Positions 1 through 11,417 of a stretch of DNA of 64,000 nt are shown piece by piece. Position numbers and translations under genes: made by a program. The stretch lies in assembly GCA_026413225.1 (NCBI GenBank), contig CM048552.1, positions 216,218,553-216,282,552 of the forward strand, written 5' to 3'. Source of the DNA: Otis tarda (lineage: Eukaryota; Chordata; Aves; Otidiformes; Otididae). Positions within the stretch are counted from its first letter, which is position 1; every line of letters starts with the position of its first letter. The notes beneath the pieces were generated by a model. It was not told the DNA's origin. It worked only from the letters and a program-made list of their open reading frames with translations, and did no database searches.

Positions 1-1196
1 CACCCCACAAGCCTCTCTCCAGCACGCCCATGCCATCACTCCCCTGCACTCACGCACCCTCCACGGCCCACGCTCACCAGCCCATCGCTCACACCCCCGT
101 GCCCCAGCAGTGCACCCACAGCGCACCCATGGATGGGTTTTTCTCAACAGCTCTGCTTCCTCCTCCAGGCCCATCCGGAGGCCGTTCTCCCTCTCTAGGT
201 TGCAGGATCTCCTCCTGCCCTGTCTCATGGGCTCTGGAATTCCTGCTCCTGCTCACCCACTCCTCCCGGCCCCATGGACCCTGCCCACCACCTGGCCCCA
301 GCCAGACACCCCCGTGCCCCACGACTCCAGCAGATAAGTGCCCCAAACTGCACGGGTGCTTGTCCCGACAGTGGGGACACTGCCTCGGCTGGCAGTGCCT
401 TGCTGCACCACCACAGCAATGCCACACCGCCAGCCCCGCGCCCCACCTCTCCCCACCCCGCCTCCAACAGCCTGCACCACCTGTCTCCAGCAACCAGGGC
501 CGAGCAGGACTGAGACAGCAAATGCAGGGAACACAAAATATACAAAATACAAATGGCACCACTGGCACATCTCGGGGTCCATGGAACCTGTTAGAGGGGC
601 AGTACCTCCCCAGGCCTCGTCTGTGGCCTCTCACCACACGAAGGCTGAAGCAGCACGTGCCTCAGCTCAAACCTCACAGGGGCCATTTCCAAGGTAACAT
701 AACAGTACGAATTGTGCATAAATGATGCTAATGTTCAACCAGCCTTACAAACACTGGTAACTTAGGCTAACAACCTCAGAGGAGAGAGAGAAGTTAGCAG
801 CTTGGCTACAAGCAGCTTCCTAGAGGTCTTCCCCATGCTCCTGAGCATGTTTTGAGTGTACTGGACTGCAAGGCAGCTCCACACCTGTGCGAGCATGGCC
901 CCAACCTTAGCTGAGGTCAGCTCTGCGCTTCGCACAAAGGACATTCTCAAGGTGTGCCCACAGCATCAGTGATATCACCCAGCACTCGCATGCAGAGAGG
1001 GTGTAACAGTTCTCTGCCCCATTTCCAACTGACACTGAGCATGAGGATCTCCATTGTAGCACCCCTCCTGCAACCACTGCCTGTCTAAGCCATGACAACT
1101 GCACCAAAGAGCCATTAGTGGCAGGTTTCCCATCCCAAGTCTCTGACAGCCCTGGCCGTGCCCACCTCAAGCTCAGGTCCCGACAGTTGCACCTAC
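1..1196 (-). other. DCHS1: DCHS1 intron sequence, no exon seen
   Basis: This stretch follows the splice donor of the large DCHS1 coding exon on the minus strand, so it is the start of the next intron. It is C-rich and GC-rich over about 1-500, which leaves long chance reading frames on both strands. None of them resembles a cadherin repeat: I find no DxNDN-type motif, no LDRE motif and no continuation of cadherin repeat 6. The next DCHS1 exon must lie beyond the left edge. Confidence 0.7.
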
Positions 1197-1199
1197 CTG
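1191..1199 (-). other. DCHS1: Splice donor of the DCHS1 coding exon
   Basis: On the minus strand the sequence reads CAG|GTAGGT, a near-consensus donor. It cuts just after the CFLQ residues that open EC6 and leaves phase 0. Human DCHS1 protein continues CFLQVTATDADSG at the same point, so the reading frame here stops being coding at 1196. Confidence 0.85.
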
Positions 1200-3048
1200 T
1201 AAGAAGCAGGTCCCAACAGGGGTGTTCTCCTTCAGGGACACATTGTAGAAATTACTCCTGAACACTGGCTCATTGTCGTTGACATCCTGCAGGGCCACAC
1301 GCACCACGGCTGAAGAAGAGAGAGCAGGCGTTCCCCTGTCTGTGGCCAGCACAGTCAGCTGAGGCTGATGATCCTTCTCATAATCCAGTGGGGCAGCAGT
1401 GGTGATGATACCTGTGGCAGGGTCAATGGCAAACCAGCTGGAGTGGGTGTCATGGCCATGCACGATACTGTACCGCACCTCCCCATTGGGACCCTGGTCC
1501 TTGTCACGGGCTGTCACCTGCAGGACAAAGCTGCCTGGGTACACAACCTCGGGGATGCTTTGTTTGTACTCCTGCTGGTCGAAGAGCGGAGGGTTGTCAT
1601 TGACATCTGTCACTTGCAGCACAAAGGCTGATTCTGCCCGAAGTGGGGGTGTTCCTGAGTCAGTAGCTGTCACCCGCAAATCATAGGAGTCTCTTTCTTC
1701 CCGATCCAGAAGCTGGTCCACACAGATCAGGTAGATGATGTTGTCTTTGGTAGTGAGGGCAAATTTCCCATCCCCTCCCTCCAGAGTGACATTGACATTG
1801 GAGTATTCGCCATAGTCTGGGTCGGAAACAGAGATGCGTGCCACATACTGGCCAGGCTGGGCTCCCTCAGAGATCTGAGGGGAGCCATCTTCGCTCAGGA
1901 AGATGATAGTCATGGTGGGCTGGTTGTCATTGTAGTCACGCACATGAATAGTGACAAAAGCTGTGGTAACCTCAGGATGGACAGCCTTATCTCTTGCCTG
2001 CACCACCAGCTCATGCACCTTCCTTACTTCATAGTCCAGACCCTTGTTGAGCTTGATGACTCCAGTCCGGGAGTCAATGGTGAAGTACTGGTCAGGATCG
2101 CTCTGCCGCCGGTTGATCTCATAAATCACATCCCCATTGTCACCTTCATCTGCGTCGGAGGCAAAGACCTGCAGGATACTGCTGCCAGGTTTTAAATTCT
2201 CTGAGATGAGAGTATGATAGCGGCTCTGGTTGAAGCTAGGAGCATTGTCATTGATGTCCTGGATGGACACATCCAGCGTCATCTGGGTACTCCGGGGAGG
2301 AGAGCCACCGTCATAGGCTTCCAACAGCAGCGAGTATGATGAACGGTTCTCCCGATCCAAGACGCTGCTGACCACCAGGTCCAAATAGAGGACCCCATTG
2401 GGTCCTCGACGTGTTTCCAGGCGGAAGGCCTGCCCCACATTCTCTCCCTTAATCACATAGCCTTGCGTATTGAGGAGGCCACTATCAGCATCAAAGGCTG
2501 GGTCCAAGGGAAACCTGCTGCCAATGGGTGTGTGTTCTGGGATCTGGAAGGTGCTATGTTGTTTGGGAAAGGCTGGTGCATGGTCATTGATGTCATTCAC
2601 TTGGATGTTCACTTCTACTGTGATGCCCTCCGGGGTAACAGCAATGAAGCTGTAGCGGTCCCGAGTCTCTCGGTCCAGGACACGAGCTGTTTTAATGATA
2701 CCGGTGTTCTCATCTATGCCCAAGTCAGTGGTAACACCGCTGCCCTCCTGTGCTGAGATGAAATACATGTAGGCACTAGTTCCAGGGGGCAGGCCAGCAC
2801 TGATGTCCCCAATGATGGTGCCAGCTGGCTGCTCCTCATCTATTTGTAGATCCAGGGTGCCCAGGACGGCAGAGCCCTTCCCTGCTCTCAGGCCCCCAAG
2901 AATAAGCAGCTCCAGCAGAAGCACGGCTGACCCCTTCATCTGCTCCATTGCCAGTGACTTGCAGAGCAGAGGATGGCTCGACCTCCTTTGCAGTGTACGC
3001 TTTAATCCTGCGTGGAATGCAGACCAGAGGATGCTGGTTAAGAGGGAG
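1197..3048 (-). CDS. DCHS1: Dachsous cadherin-related 1, first coding exon (partial gene)
   Basis: DCHS1 is a giant single-pass atypical cadherin. Through its ectodomain it binds FAT4 on the neighbouring cell and controls planar cell polarity, tissue growth and neuronal positioning. This exon starts after a good acceptor (a pyrimidine tract ending in TTTGCAG, 3049-3051) with about 100 nt of 5' UTR. The preferred ATG is at 2946-2948 (G at -3, G at +4); a second in-frame ATG is at 2937-2939. A further in-frame ATG at 3077 lies upstream of the acceptor and is probably intronic. From 2948 the exon gives 584 residues in phase 0 and ends at a CAG|GTAGGT donor. Residues 1-25 are a signal peptide with a leucine-rich core. 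Cadherin repeats EC1-EC5 end in DINDHAPAF (119-127), DINDNAPSF (231-239), DYNDNQP (338-344), DVNDNPPLF (448-456) and DVNDNEPVF (555-563); EC6 then begins. LDRE calcium-binding motifs occur in EC1, EC2 and EC4. The mature start (SLDLQIDEEQPAG-like) matches DCHS1 rather than DCHS2, FAT or CELSR, from memory of the human protein. The human protein has 27 repeats, so most of the gene is outside the window. Confidence 0.95.
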
Positions 3049-6000
3049 CTGCAAAGGAAGGACAGAAAAAACAGCATGGAGAGGGAAGGCCTGTCACGTA
3101 CCTGCTGCCCGATTGCTCTGTATCACCTGTTTCTCACAAGGCGCAAAGGTGCAAATGTGTCAGAGCAGAGGGTGCCCAGAATGAAGGTCTGGGACAGCAC
3201 CCAAAGCCAGCCAAGCAGGTGACACCTGACAGTGCGCTGAGGTTAGCAGCTAGTACCCCATCACACAGGCCATTTCCTACATAGTCAAGTGTTCTTCCCA
3301 GCCACTCGCCCTCCTGGCAGCACTGGAGCCAGCTGCCCTAGAGCAGAGCGTTCCTGTGCCTTTAACAGTCAAATGCTTCCTGTGAGGCTGAGAGGGGCTG
3401 TCTGCAAGATGACAGAGATTTTTGGACAAACATCAGCCTAGCACCTCTCCACCTTGGAAAAAGCTGGTCTCAAATTGGGTGAGACCTCAACAAGCGACCG
3501 TGTTGAGACCCACCCCAGCCCCCGCCCGCAGCAGCATGCCTTTCAGGACCACAGGGACATAGGTGCAAAAAAACCCCTGAGGTGCAAATCTGGTGTCCCT
3601 GGGAGGGAGCAGCAGAACTGGAGCAGGCTTACATCCAGCGAACAATAAATCAGAATGGCTGCATTGCAAAGGATGTACCCACAGCTGGGAATGCCCAAGA
3701 TAAAATCAGACTGGCCCATTGTTTGGCCTGGCACAGGATCTGTGGGTGCCCCGAGCTGGTACCATGGAGGGTGGTGGCAGTCCAGCAGGAACGCACTGCC
3801 CACTGCCCTGGCTCCTTCCCGCTCCCACACCCTCCTCCTCCGCTCTCCTCCTTTGTCTCCTCGCTGCTCCTTGCTCGTTCTGGCTCCTTCACTCCATTTC
3901 CCCCTGCCGTAGCTCCACTTCACTGCAGCAGTGGGGGAGGGACGTGCGGAGGAGTGGCTCCTTGCAGCCACACCACCGCTGGACACGCTGGACGCGCTCC
4001 CAGGGCCCAAAGGCTGTCAGCCCCCCAGGGCTCTGTCCACCCTCCCTGGGAACAGCCAGAGAAACCCAGCAGTCAAGGAGCTGTGAAGAACACCAGCCCC
4101 AGTGCTGCTTTCAGCCCCCAGTAAACGAGGCTTAGTGGTCTGCAGGGATGGCAGCGGCATGAGCTCACACTTGGACTCTCTTGAAAGCATTTGCTGCTGG
4201 TCCCATAACCACGCTCAGGAGCCGCTCATGTCAGACGCAGGACGGCAGGAACCTCCCTGTCTTGGGGGATGGAGGTGGCTGACATTGCCCAGTTTGGGGA
4301 CGAAATGTCAGCCCTTGATCTAAAGAACCCTACAGCAGCGTTAACCCTTTCCAAGGGACGTAGGACGATTATTCCTGCCTCTTTCCCACCTCGGGTCAGC
4401 TGTTTAGATTAAAACCAACCTCTGTGGAAATCTCGGGATAGTGACAGAAAGAAACATATTAAAAATACATACAAATAAGTGTTTGTTTATTTCAGTGGGC
4501 ATCCAGTGTCTGAGGTCTATGACAAGTAACTCCACACACTCTTCCTGCACACCTAGCAAGTACAGATCCTCATCATCCCCAGGAGCAGAAGTCAAAAGAA
4601 GTTACTTCTTCTAGCCCCTGTGGGCTGCTAGCTGGGGATCCGCACTAACTCAGTGGTCCTGAGTTAGTTTCTGTGATGAAACTGCACCATCCTGTGACCC
4701 AGCTGCTCAGGTCATGGGGAGGTACAAGGCAGAGGGCTTTAAGCCTTGGCAGACAATAAATAAAAAGGAGAGTAGAAAAATGGGTAGAGGGACAGGGCTT
4801 CCTGGGGCAATCTCAGTGTCTGAGGACAGGATGAAGCTGAAAGGTCTTGGGTAGTCCCTAGAACAGATCAGAGCACAGATATGGGGAAAAAAAACCCAAC
4901 CACCTGGTTTGGTTAGTGATGTGCCTCTTGAGAAGCAAAAGGGAGTGCACCAAGGCTTTGTGGGCCGCTGGCGAGGAGAAAATAAATTTGTAAAACGAAT
5001 CTGGGGAGTATGAAGAGAAGCTGAAAGCACTGGGACAACCAGGGAACATAAATTAAGGTGCTTGGGGTGGGGAACTGGTGATGAAAGTCTGTGTAAATGT
5101 CTCCCTTTCCATCTTCCCTGGATACAAGTGGGTAGTTTCAGAGCATAGCTGCCTCTTGGGTAAGAGATGCAACTGCTAGGTTACCAGATTGCACCAGCCC
5201 AGGATGGGCAGAAGGCCATGGTACTAGCAGCCCTCTGTTCCTCTGAAGTTTGCAGACTTGGGTCGTAGAGGAAGACAGCAGTGACCTCAGTGAATGCAGA
5301 GTCACCAAATCTGAACAGCTGCTTCCAATTAGCAGATAGCTCAGCGCAAGGGGCTGGCTTGACTGGTCCAGGCCCAGCCTGTGTAATGTGAGCCAGACTG
5401 CCCTGCTCCCTCTCTGTCCCTCCCACCATCGGGCACTGAGTTCCCTAGTAAAAAATGGCAGCGGAGGCCTCTGAAGAAAACTGCCAGCATGAGAATCTGT
5501 CCAGAGAGGCACTTGGAGGGCCAGAGCCATGGTAAGCAGGTTGACAGGAAGGGCAGCTAAAATGGAGTTGCAACGTACAGACGCATCTCCAAGCATAGGG
5601 CTGAGAGGCCAGGGAACCAGGAGAGCCCAGGCTACACGTAGCAGGTAAGTCACATTTGGAAAAAAAAAATATGGAATTACAGAGGGACCACTGCATGCAT
5701 CCCTGCCTGCCTGCCAGCGGCACCTCACATCTCAAGTCAGCCATGAGGAAGGGGAAGCAGGCCCACAGCGGCCCCAGCAGAGGAGCTGGAAAGACGGCAC
5801 CCACTGTGCATGCCACAAACAGATGTCAGAGTGCTTGCTGTGCAAAAGCTCCATCAAAGCTGCAGATGCTGCTGATGCCATACCCAAAGTCTCACATGAG
5901 AGGCCATGACTCATGTAATGATGTTTTTGAGACTCCAGTCCAGATGAGGAAGGATTCAGAACCCCGTTTAATCTTTGAAGAGCACCAGTCACTGACCTGG

Positions 6001-6480
6001 AATATGCTGTTCTCTCCTACATTCACAAAGATCTCTCAAGAGTTTCAGATTATCTGCCCTCAGAACCAGATACAGACCAGGCTTGCCTGCAGTGCAGCCT
6101 TAGGCTAACAACTCACTTTCAGCTTCTACGTAGTCTGCTGCTACCTACGGTCATCTCCATGCCTCCTGGCCCTCCTACCACCTCTCCATACCACCTGGCC
6201 CTTCAGGACCAGCACCCTATTGCTCACTGCCAGCCCAGCCACGCAGGCTTATTTCCCTCTGATAGCAGTTCTGAGCAGTGACCAGCGGTGGGGATCGTCC
6301 TCTCATAAGGTGCAGTCAAGGTCCACTGCATCCCCGTGCATCCCATTTCTGTGCCACGCCAGGGCTTCCTGCAGGCTGTCCTGTCTCTGAAAACACTTCC
6401 CCCACAAAGGAAGCTCTAATAAAATTTCCTCACGCACTAGCCAGTTCCCACAATCCCTGCCCACATGCATCTCAGCACCC
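3049..6480 (-). other. DCHS1: DCHS1 5' intron, unique sequence
   Basis: This lies between the acceptor of the first coding exon and the CpG island. I see no CR1 element, LTR or convincing exon here. It contains several chance reading frames (for example 3582-4124 and 5656-6108) with no recognisable domain. It is most simply read as intron 1 of DCHS1, if the island to its right is the DCHS1 promoter. Confidence 0.55.
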
Positions 6481-6499
6481 ACCTGGCCCCGGCCGTACT

Positions 6500-7790
6500 A
6501 TGCACCCATCGCAGAGGTGCTGCAGGGCCTTGTCTGCTCACTGTCCCCGAGTGCCCCCCGGCTGTCAGGGTTCTCTCTCCCTCAGAGCCCCGGGGCAGCC
6601 CGAGACCCCGGGCTCCTGGGGCTCCCCGCCCCGCCTGGGGCTTCCCAGCCGTCGGGCCCACCGCCCGCTGCTGCTCCCTGGCCCCGTGTTCAGCCCGTGC
6701 TCCGTGCCGGAGCGCTGCCAGCCCCGGTCCCCGCTCCGCTCGGGCCCGCAGCCCCCGCCCGGCGCCTCCGCGGCTCCTCTGCCGCCACCGCTCAGCGCCC
6801 GCCCCGCGGCAGCGCTGCCCCTGCGGCGGCGGCCCCGCGCCCGCACCGTCCCGCTCCTCCGCCGCCGGCGCCGGCCCCGCTGCCGTCGCGACGCGGGCGA
6901 GACCGGTCCGGCCGCGGACCCGTGGTGCTGCGCCGCCGCGGGCGCGCCCTCCCCCCCGCCCTCTCGGCCCCCCCGCCCCATTGTCTGCGCAGCGGAGGCA
7001 GAACAAAGCGCCCGGTCCCAGTCCCGGTGCTGGTCCGGGTGCCAGTCCCGCCCAGCCCAGCCCAGCCCAGCCCTGCCCGGCGGGCGGCGATGCCGATGTG
7101 CGGGGCAGCGGGCGAGCGCGGCGAGGCGGGCAGGCGCGGGTCGCTCCCCGGCGCTGGCACTTACACCGCGCGTCCCGCGCCGGCGGCGCTCACATCCCGC
7201 AGGATCCGGCCCCGCCGAGACGTCCCGCAGCCGCCCCGGTGCCGCGGTCGCTTCGGTACCGCCGCCCGCTCCGCTGCCCGCCGCGCTCCGCTGCCCTCCG
7301 CCGCCGCCCCGCCGCGGTCTCTCGCAGCGCCGGCCTCCCGGTGCCGCGGCCGCCCCGGTGCCGCGGTCGCCCCGCTGAATGCTCGGCGGCAGGCGGCGGG
7401 TCCGCGCTGGCTCGGCGCGGAGGCTCCGGCTGAAACCCGACCCAGCACCGCCCTCAGCCCCCCGCTCCCCCCACCGCCCCCATCCCCGCCCCGCCACCGG
7501 AGCGCGCCGGCAGAGCGCGGCCCCGCAGCGGCCGCGGGCGGGGGTCCCGGGCGACGGGACGGCGTGGCGGGGCGCGGAGCACGAAGGGGCCAGGGAGCAG
7601 CGCCGGGGAGGAGGCCGGCACGGAGGGGAGGAAGGGCTGGAGCTGGGGTAAGGAGGGATGGGGAGGAAGCAGTGGGCGCCCGGAGCCCGGGGAAATGGGA
7701 AGGGGTAGGCAGGAGCAAGAGGCAGGGCGGTGGTGAGACGGGACGGGGCAAGGAGAGGGCTGGGCAGCAGGGGGAGCGGTGGGTGACGCT
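6500..7790 (-). promoter_or_regulatory. DCHS1: CpG island, probable DCHS1 promoter
   Basis: The stretch is extremely GC-rich with very many CG dinucleotides, unlike the flanks. It has no TATA box that I can see and contains many GGGCGG/CCGCCC-like Sp1-type boxes. It lies about 3.5 kb upstream of the first coding exon of the minus-strand DCHS1 gene, where a non-coding first exon is expected. The long open frames on both strands are caused by GC content. Assignment to DCHS1 is inferred from position; a promoter firing rightwards as well cannot be excluded. Confidence 0.65.
7165..7400 (-). other. DCHS1: Candidate non-coding first exon of DCHS1
   Basis: On the minus strand a consensus GTAAGT donor lies at 7164-7159 inside the CpG island, preceded by GCGCGGT. 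It could splice to the acceptor at 3049-3051 and so remove a 4.1-kb intron. Only the donor (exon edge at 7165) is visible; the right-hand limit is a guess at where transcription begins. Other GT sites in the island are weaker matches. Confidence 0.35.
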
Positions 7791-8347
7791 GGGGGCATGT
7801 GGGGTCAGGATCGCAGGAGCACAGTCCATTCTCTGCTCCCTACCACAGTTCCTTCCCAAGCACAGAGCCCAGGGTCCGAGTACCTGTGACCTCCCCACAC
7901 CTTGACTCACATCACGGCTTCTAGCGTCCAGGCTGGAGGGTACCCATCCCTAGTGCCTGCACCACACCCGACTGGGACCCCTGTCAGCCTCTCCTAAGAG
8001 ACAAACCAAGACTCTGGTGAGCGGCTGTCTAGGCTTCTCCACCAGTGCCTGGCTCCCCAGCTCAGCTAGGCCACGCAAACTGTTTTTCTCTGCTCCAGAC
8101 AGTCCAGGTCACCGCAGTATTGGTGTGCTTGTTGGAGGCCACTCAGCCTCCAGGCCAATAATCACCACAATTATTTCTTGGGAGAGAAACTGCTATAGAC
8201 GACTATGAAATCATGAATGGTCTGTGGAGGGTGATTTTGTTCAACTCTGTGGAGCCGATTTTATTCACTGTGTCTTCCAATATAAAAGAGGCATGAAATG
8301 AGGCTAACAGAAACCAGGATCAAAACAAACAAGAGCAAGTGGTACTT
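7791..8347. other. Intergenic, nothing recognised
   Basis: This is the shoulder of the CpG island followed by ordinary sequence, up to the 3' end of a minus-strand CR1 element. No gene, repeat family or RNA is recognised. Confidence 0.6.
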
Positions 8348-11210
8348 AGAATCATAGAAGCACAGGATGGTTTGGGTGGGAAGGGACCTGTAAAGCCCAC
8401 CCAGTCCAACCCCCCTGCCAGGAGCAGGGACATCTCCAACCAGATCAGGTTGCTCAGAGCCCCAGCCAACCTGGCCTGGAATGTTTCCAGGGATGGGGCA
8501 TCCACCACCTCTCTGGGCAACACTGGGACAGTGTTCCATCACCCTCAGTGTAAAAAAAAAATTCCTAATATCTAATCTAAATCTACCTCTCTCTATTTTG
8601 AAACCATCACCCCTTGTCTGTCACAAAAGTCCCTGCTCAAGAGTCTCTCCCTGTCTTTCCTGTAGGCCCCCTTTAGGCATTGGAAGGCCACTATCAGATC
8701 TCTCTGGAGCCTCCTCTTCTCCAGGCTGAACAGCCCCAACTCTCTCAGCTTGTCCTCCTTTGTACCCGCTCCAAGAGCTCCACGTCCTTCTGACGCTGGG
8801 GGCTCCAGAGCTGGACGCAGCGCTGCAGGTGGGGTCTCACCAGAGCGGAGCAGAGGGGCAGAATCCCCTCCCTCGACCTGCTGGCCACGCTCCTCTTGAT
8901 GCAGCCCAGGATGCGGTTGGCCTTCTGGGCTGCAAGGGCACATTGTCGGCTCATGCTGAACTTCTCACCCACCAGCTCCCCCAAATCTTTTTCCTCAGGG
9001 CTGCTCTCGATCCATTCTCCACCCAGCCTGGATTTGTGCCTGGGATTGCCCCCACCCACGTGCAGGACCTTGCACTTGGCCTGGTTGAATTCCTTGAGGT
9101 TCTCATGGGTCCACCTCTCCAGCCTGTCCAGGTCCCTCTGGATGGATCCCTCCCCTCCAGCATGTTGATGGCACCACACAGCTTGGTGTTGTCAGCGAAC
9201 TTGCTGAGGGTGCACTCTATCCCACTGTCCATGTCACAGACAAAGATGTTGAACAGGGCCGGGCCCAACATGGACCCCTGAGGGACGCCACTCGTCACAA
9301 GTCTTCACTTGGACATTGAGCTGTTGACCACAACTCTTTGAGTGTGGCCATCCAGCCAACTCCTTACCCACCGAGTGGTCCATCCATCAAACCCATGTCT
9401 CTCCAGTTTAGAGAGAGGATGTTGTGTGGGTCAGTGACAAATGCTTTGCACAAGTCCAGGTAGATGACATCAACTGGTCGTCACTTGTCCACCGATGCTG
9501 TAACCCCATCATAGAAGGCCACCAAATTGGTCAGGCATGATTTGCCCTTACTGAAGCCATGTTGGCTGTCACCAGTCACCTCCTTATTTTCCATGTGCCT
9601 TAGTGTGGTTTCCACGCTCCATTCCAGGAGAATCTGCTCCATGACCTTGCCAGGCACAGAGGTGAGGCTGACCAGCCTGTAGTTGCCTGGGTCTTCCTTG
9701 TTCCCCTTTTTAAAAACGGGGGTTATGTTACCCCTTTTCCAGTTAGCGGGAACCTCACCAGACTGCCACAGCTTCTCAAATATGATGGACAATGGCTTGG
9801 CAACTTCATCTGCTAGTTCTCTCAGGACGCATGGATGCATCTCATTGAGTTCCATGGACTTGTGCACCTTCAGGTTCCTTAGGTGTTCCCGAACCTGCTC
9901 TTCTCCTATGGTGGGCAGTTCTTCATCCTCCCAGTCCCTGCTTCTGCCTTCTGCAACTCAGGCGATGTGGCTAGAGCCCTCGCCAGCCAAGATTGAGGCA
10001 AAAAAAGTAACTGGGTATGTCAGCCTTCTCCATGTCCCGGGTAACCAGGTCTCCCGTTTCCTTCTGCAGAGGGCCCACATTCTCCCTGGACTTTCTTTTG
10101 TCCCTGACATACCTATAGAAGCTTTTCTTGTTGCTCTTGACATCCCTGGCCAGATTAAATTCTGTCAGGGCTTTAGCCTGCCTTACTTGATCCCTGGCTG
10201 CTCGGACAATCTCTCTGTAATCTTCCCAGGTTACCTGTCCTCACTTCCACTCTCTGTAGGCTTCCTTTTTGTTTTTCAGTTGGTCCAGGAGCTCCTTGCT
10301 TATCCATGAGGGCCTCCTGGCATTTTTGCCCAACTTCCTCTTCGTTGGGATTCATCAATCGTGAGCTTGGAGGAGGTGCTCCTTGAATATCAACCAACTT
10401 TCGTAGGCCCCTTTTCTTTCCAGGGCTTTATCCCATGGCACTTTACCCATCAGATCCCTGAAGAGGCCAAAGTCTGCTCTCCTGAAGTCCAGGGTAGAGA
10501 GCTTGCTGCACACACTCCTTGCTGCCCTAAGGATCTTGAACCCCACCATCTCATGGTCACTGCAGCCAAGGCTGTCCTTGAGCTCCATGTTCCCTACCAG
10601 CCCATCCCTGTTGGAGAGAACAAGGTCCAGCATAGCACTTCTCCTCCTTGGCTCCTCTATTACTTGTAGGAAGAAGTTATCATCCACACATTCCAGGAAC
10701 CTCCTCGATTGCCTGTGCCCTGCTGTGTTGTCCTTCCAACAGATATTGGGGTGGCTGAAGTCCCCCATGAGGACCAGGGCTTATGACCATGAGGCTGCTC
10801 CTATCTGTCTATAGAGGGCCTCATCCGCTCTGTCCTCCTGGTCAGGTGGCCTGTAGCAAACCCCCACTGTAATGTCACCTGTCCCTGTCATCCCTCTAAT
10901 CCTGACCCATAAGCTCTCTGTCAGCTCCTCATCCATCCCCAGGTGGAGCTCCGTGCACTCCAGCTGGCCATTGACATAGAGGGCAATCGGGTAATACCAC
11001 CTCCTTATCTCCCCTGCCTGTCCTTCCTGAAGAGCCTATATTCTCCATTCTAATGCTCCAGTCATAGGAACCATCCCACCATGTCTCCATGATGCCAACA
11101 AGGTCGTAGCCTCGCAGGCGTGCACACATCTCTAACTCTTCCTGTTTGTTCCTCATGCTATGTGCATTAGCATAGAGGCACTCAAGCTGGGCCGAACCCT
11201 GGGACAAACC
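8348..11210 (-). mobile_element. CR1 LINE, long but decayed copy
   Basis: This non-LTR retrotransposon is read right to left. Its 3' end starts at 8348 with the inverted AGAATCATAGAA tail. Going upstream come the conserved CR1 3' region, then reverse transcriptase pieces (8951-9298 and 9481-9867, with the [24 protein letters not shown] block), then endonuclease pieces (10355-10768 and 10929-11246, with an LYANAHSMRNKQEELE-type block and a METWWD motif). At about 2.86 kb it covers most of ORF2, but it is cut by several stops and frameshifts, so it is not mobile. ORF1 is missing. Its 5' edge abuts a CR1 fragment of opposite orientation at about 11210. Confidence 0.9.
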
Positions 11211-11417
11211 TTTCTTCACCAAAAGGGTTGTCAAGCGCTGGATCACGCTGCCCAGGGAAGTGGTTGAGTCACCATCCCTGGAGGTATTAAAAGAGGTGTA
11301 GGTGTGGTGCTTAGGGACATGGTTTAGGGGTGGACTTGGCAGTGTCAGGATTATGGTTGGACTCGATGATCTTAAAGGTCTTTTCCAACCTAAATGATTC
11401 TATGATTTCTTGATTCT
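11211..11417 (+). mobile_element. CR1 3'-end fragment
   Basis: A short 3' piece of a different CR1 subfamily. It shows the block with CAAGCGCTGGATCACGCTGC and GTGGTGCTTAGGGACATGG, then TTGGACTCGATGATCTTAAAG, and the tail GATTCTATGATTTCTTGATTCT-like sequence. It is in plus orientation, opposite to the element on its left. Confidence 0.85.

Noticed and set aside
30..725. 231-codon frame at the left edge
   Set aside because: Low-complexity Pro/Ser/His-rich composition in a C-rich DCHS1 intron, with a competing long frame on the other strand. No domain is seen.
3049..3077. Upstream in-frame ATG (MLFFLSFL...) as the DCHS1 start
   Set aside because: A strong acceptor (pyrimidine tract plus CAG at 3051-3049) lies downstream of it, so it is most likely intronic. 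The ATG at 2948 has a better context and leads directly into a signal peptide.
6278..7910. Very long open frames (up to 462 codons) on both strands in the CpG island
   Set aside because: Overlapping frames on both strands with Pro/Ala/Arg/Gly-only composition are expected from GC-rich DNA poor in stops. No domain or splice context supports a protein.
8745..9867. Reverse-transcriptase-like frames as host genes
   Set aside because: They are parts of a CR1 LINE with frameshifts and stops, flanked by CR1 3' sequence.
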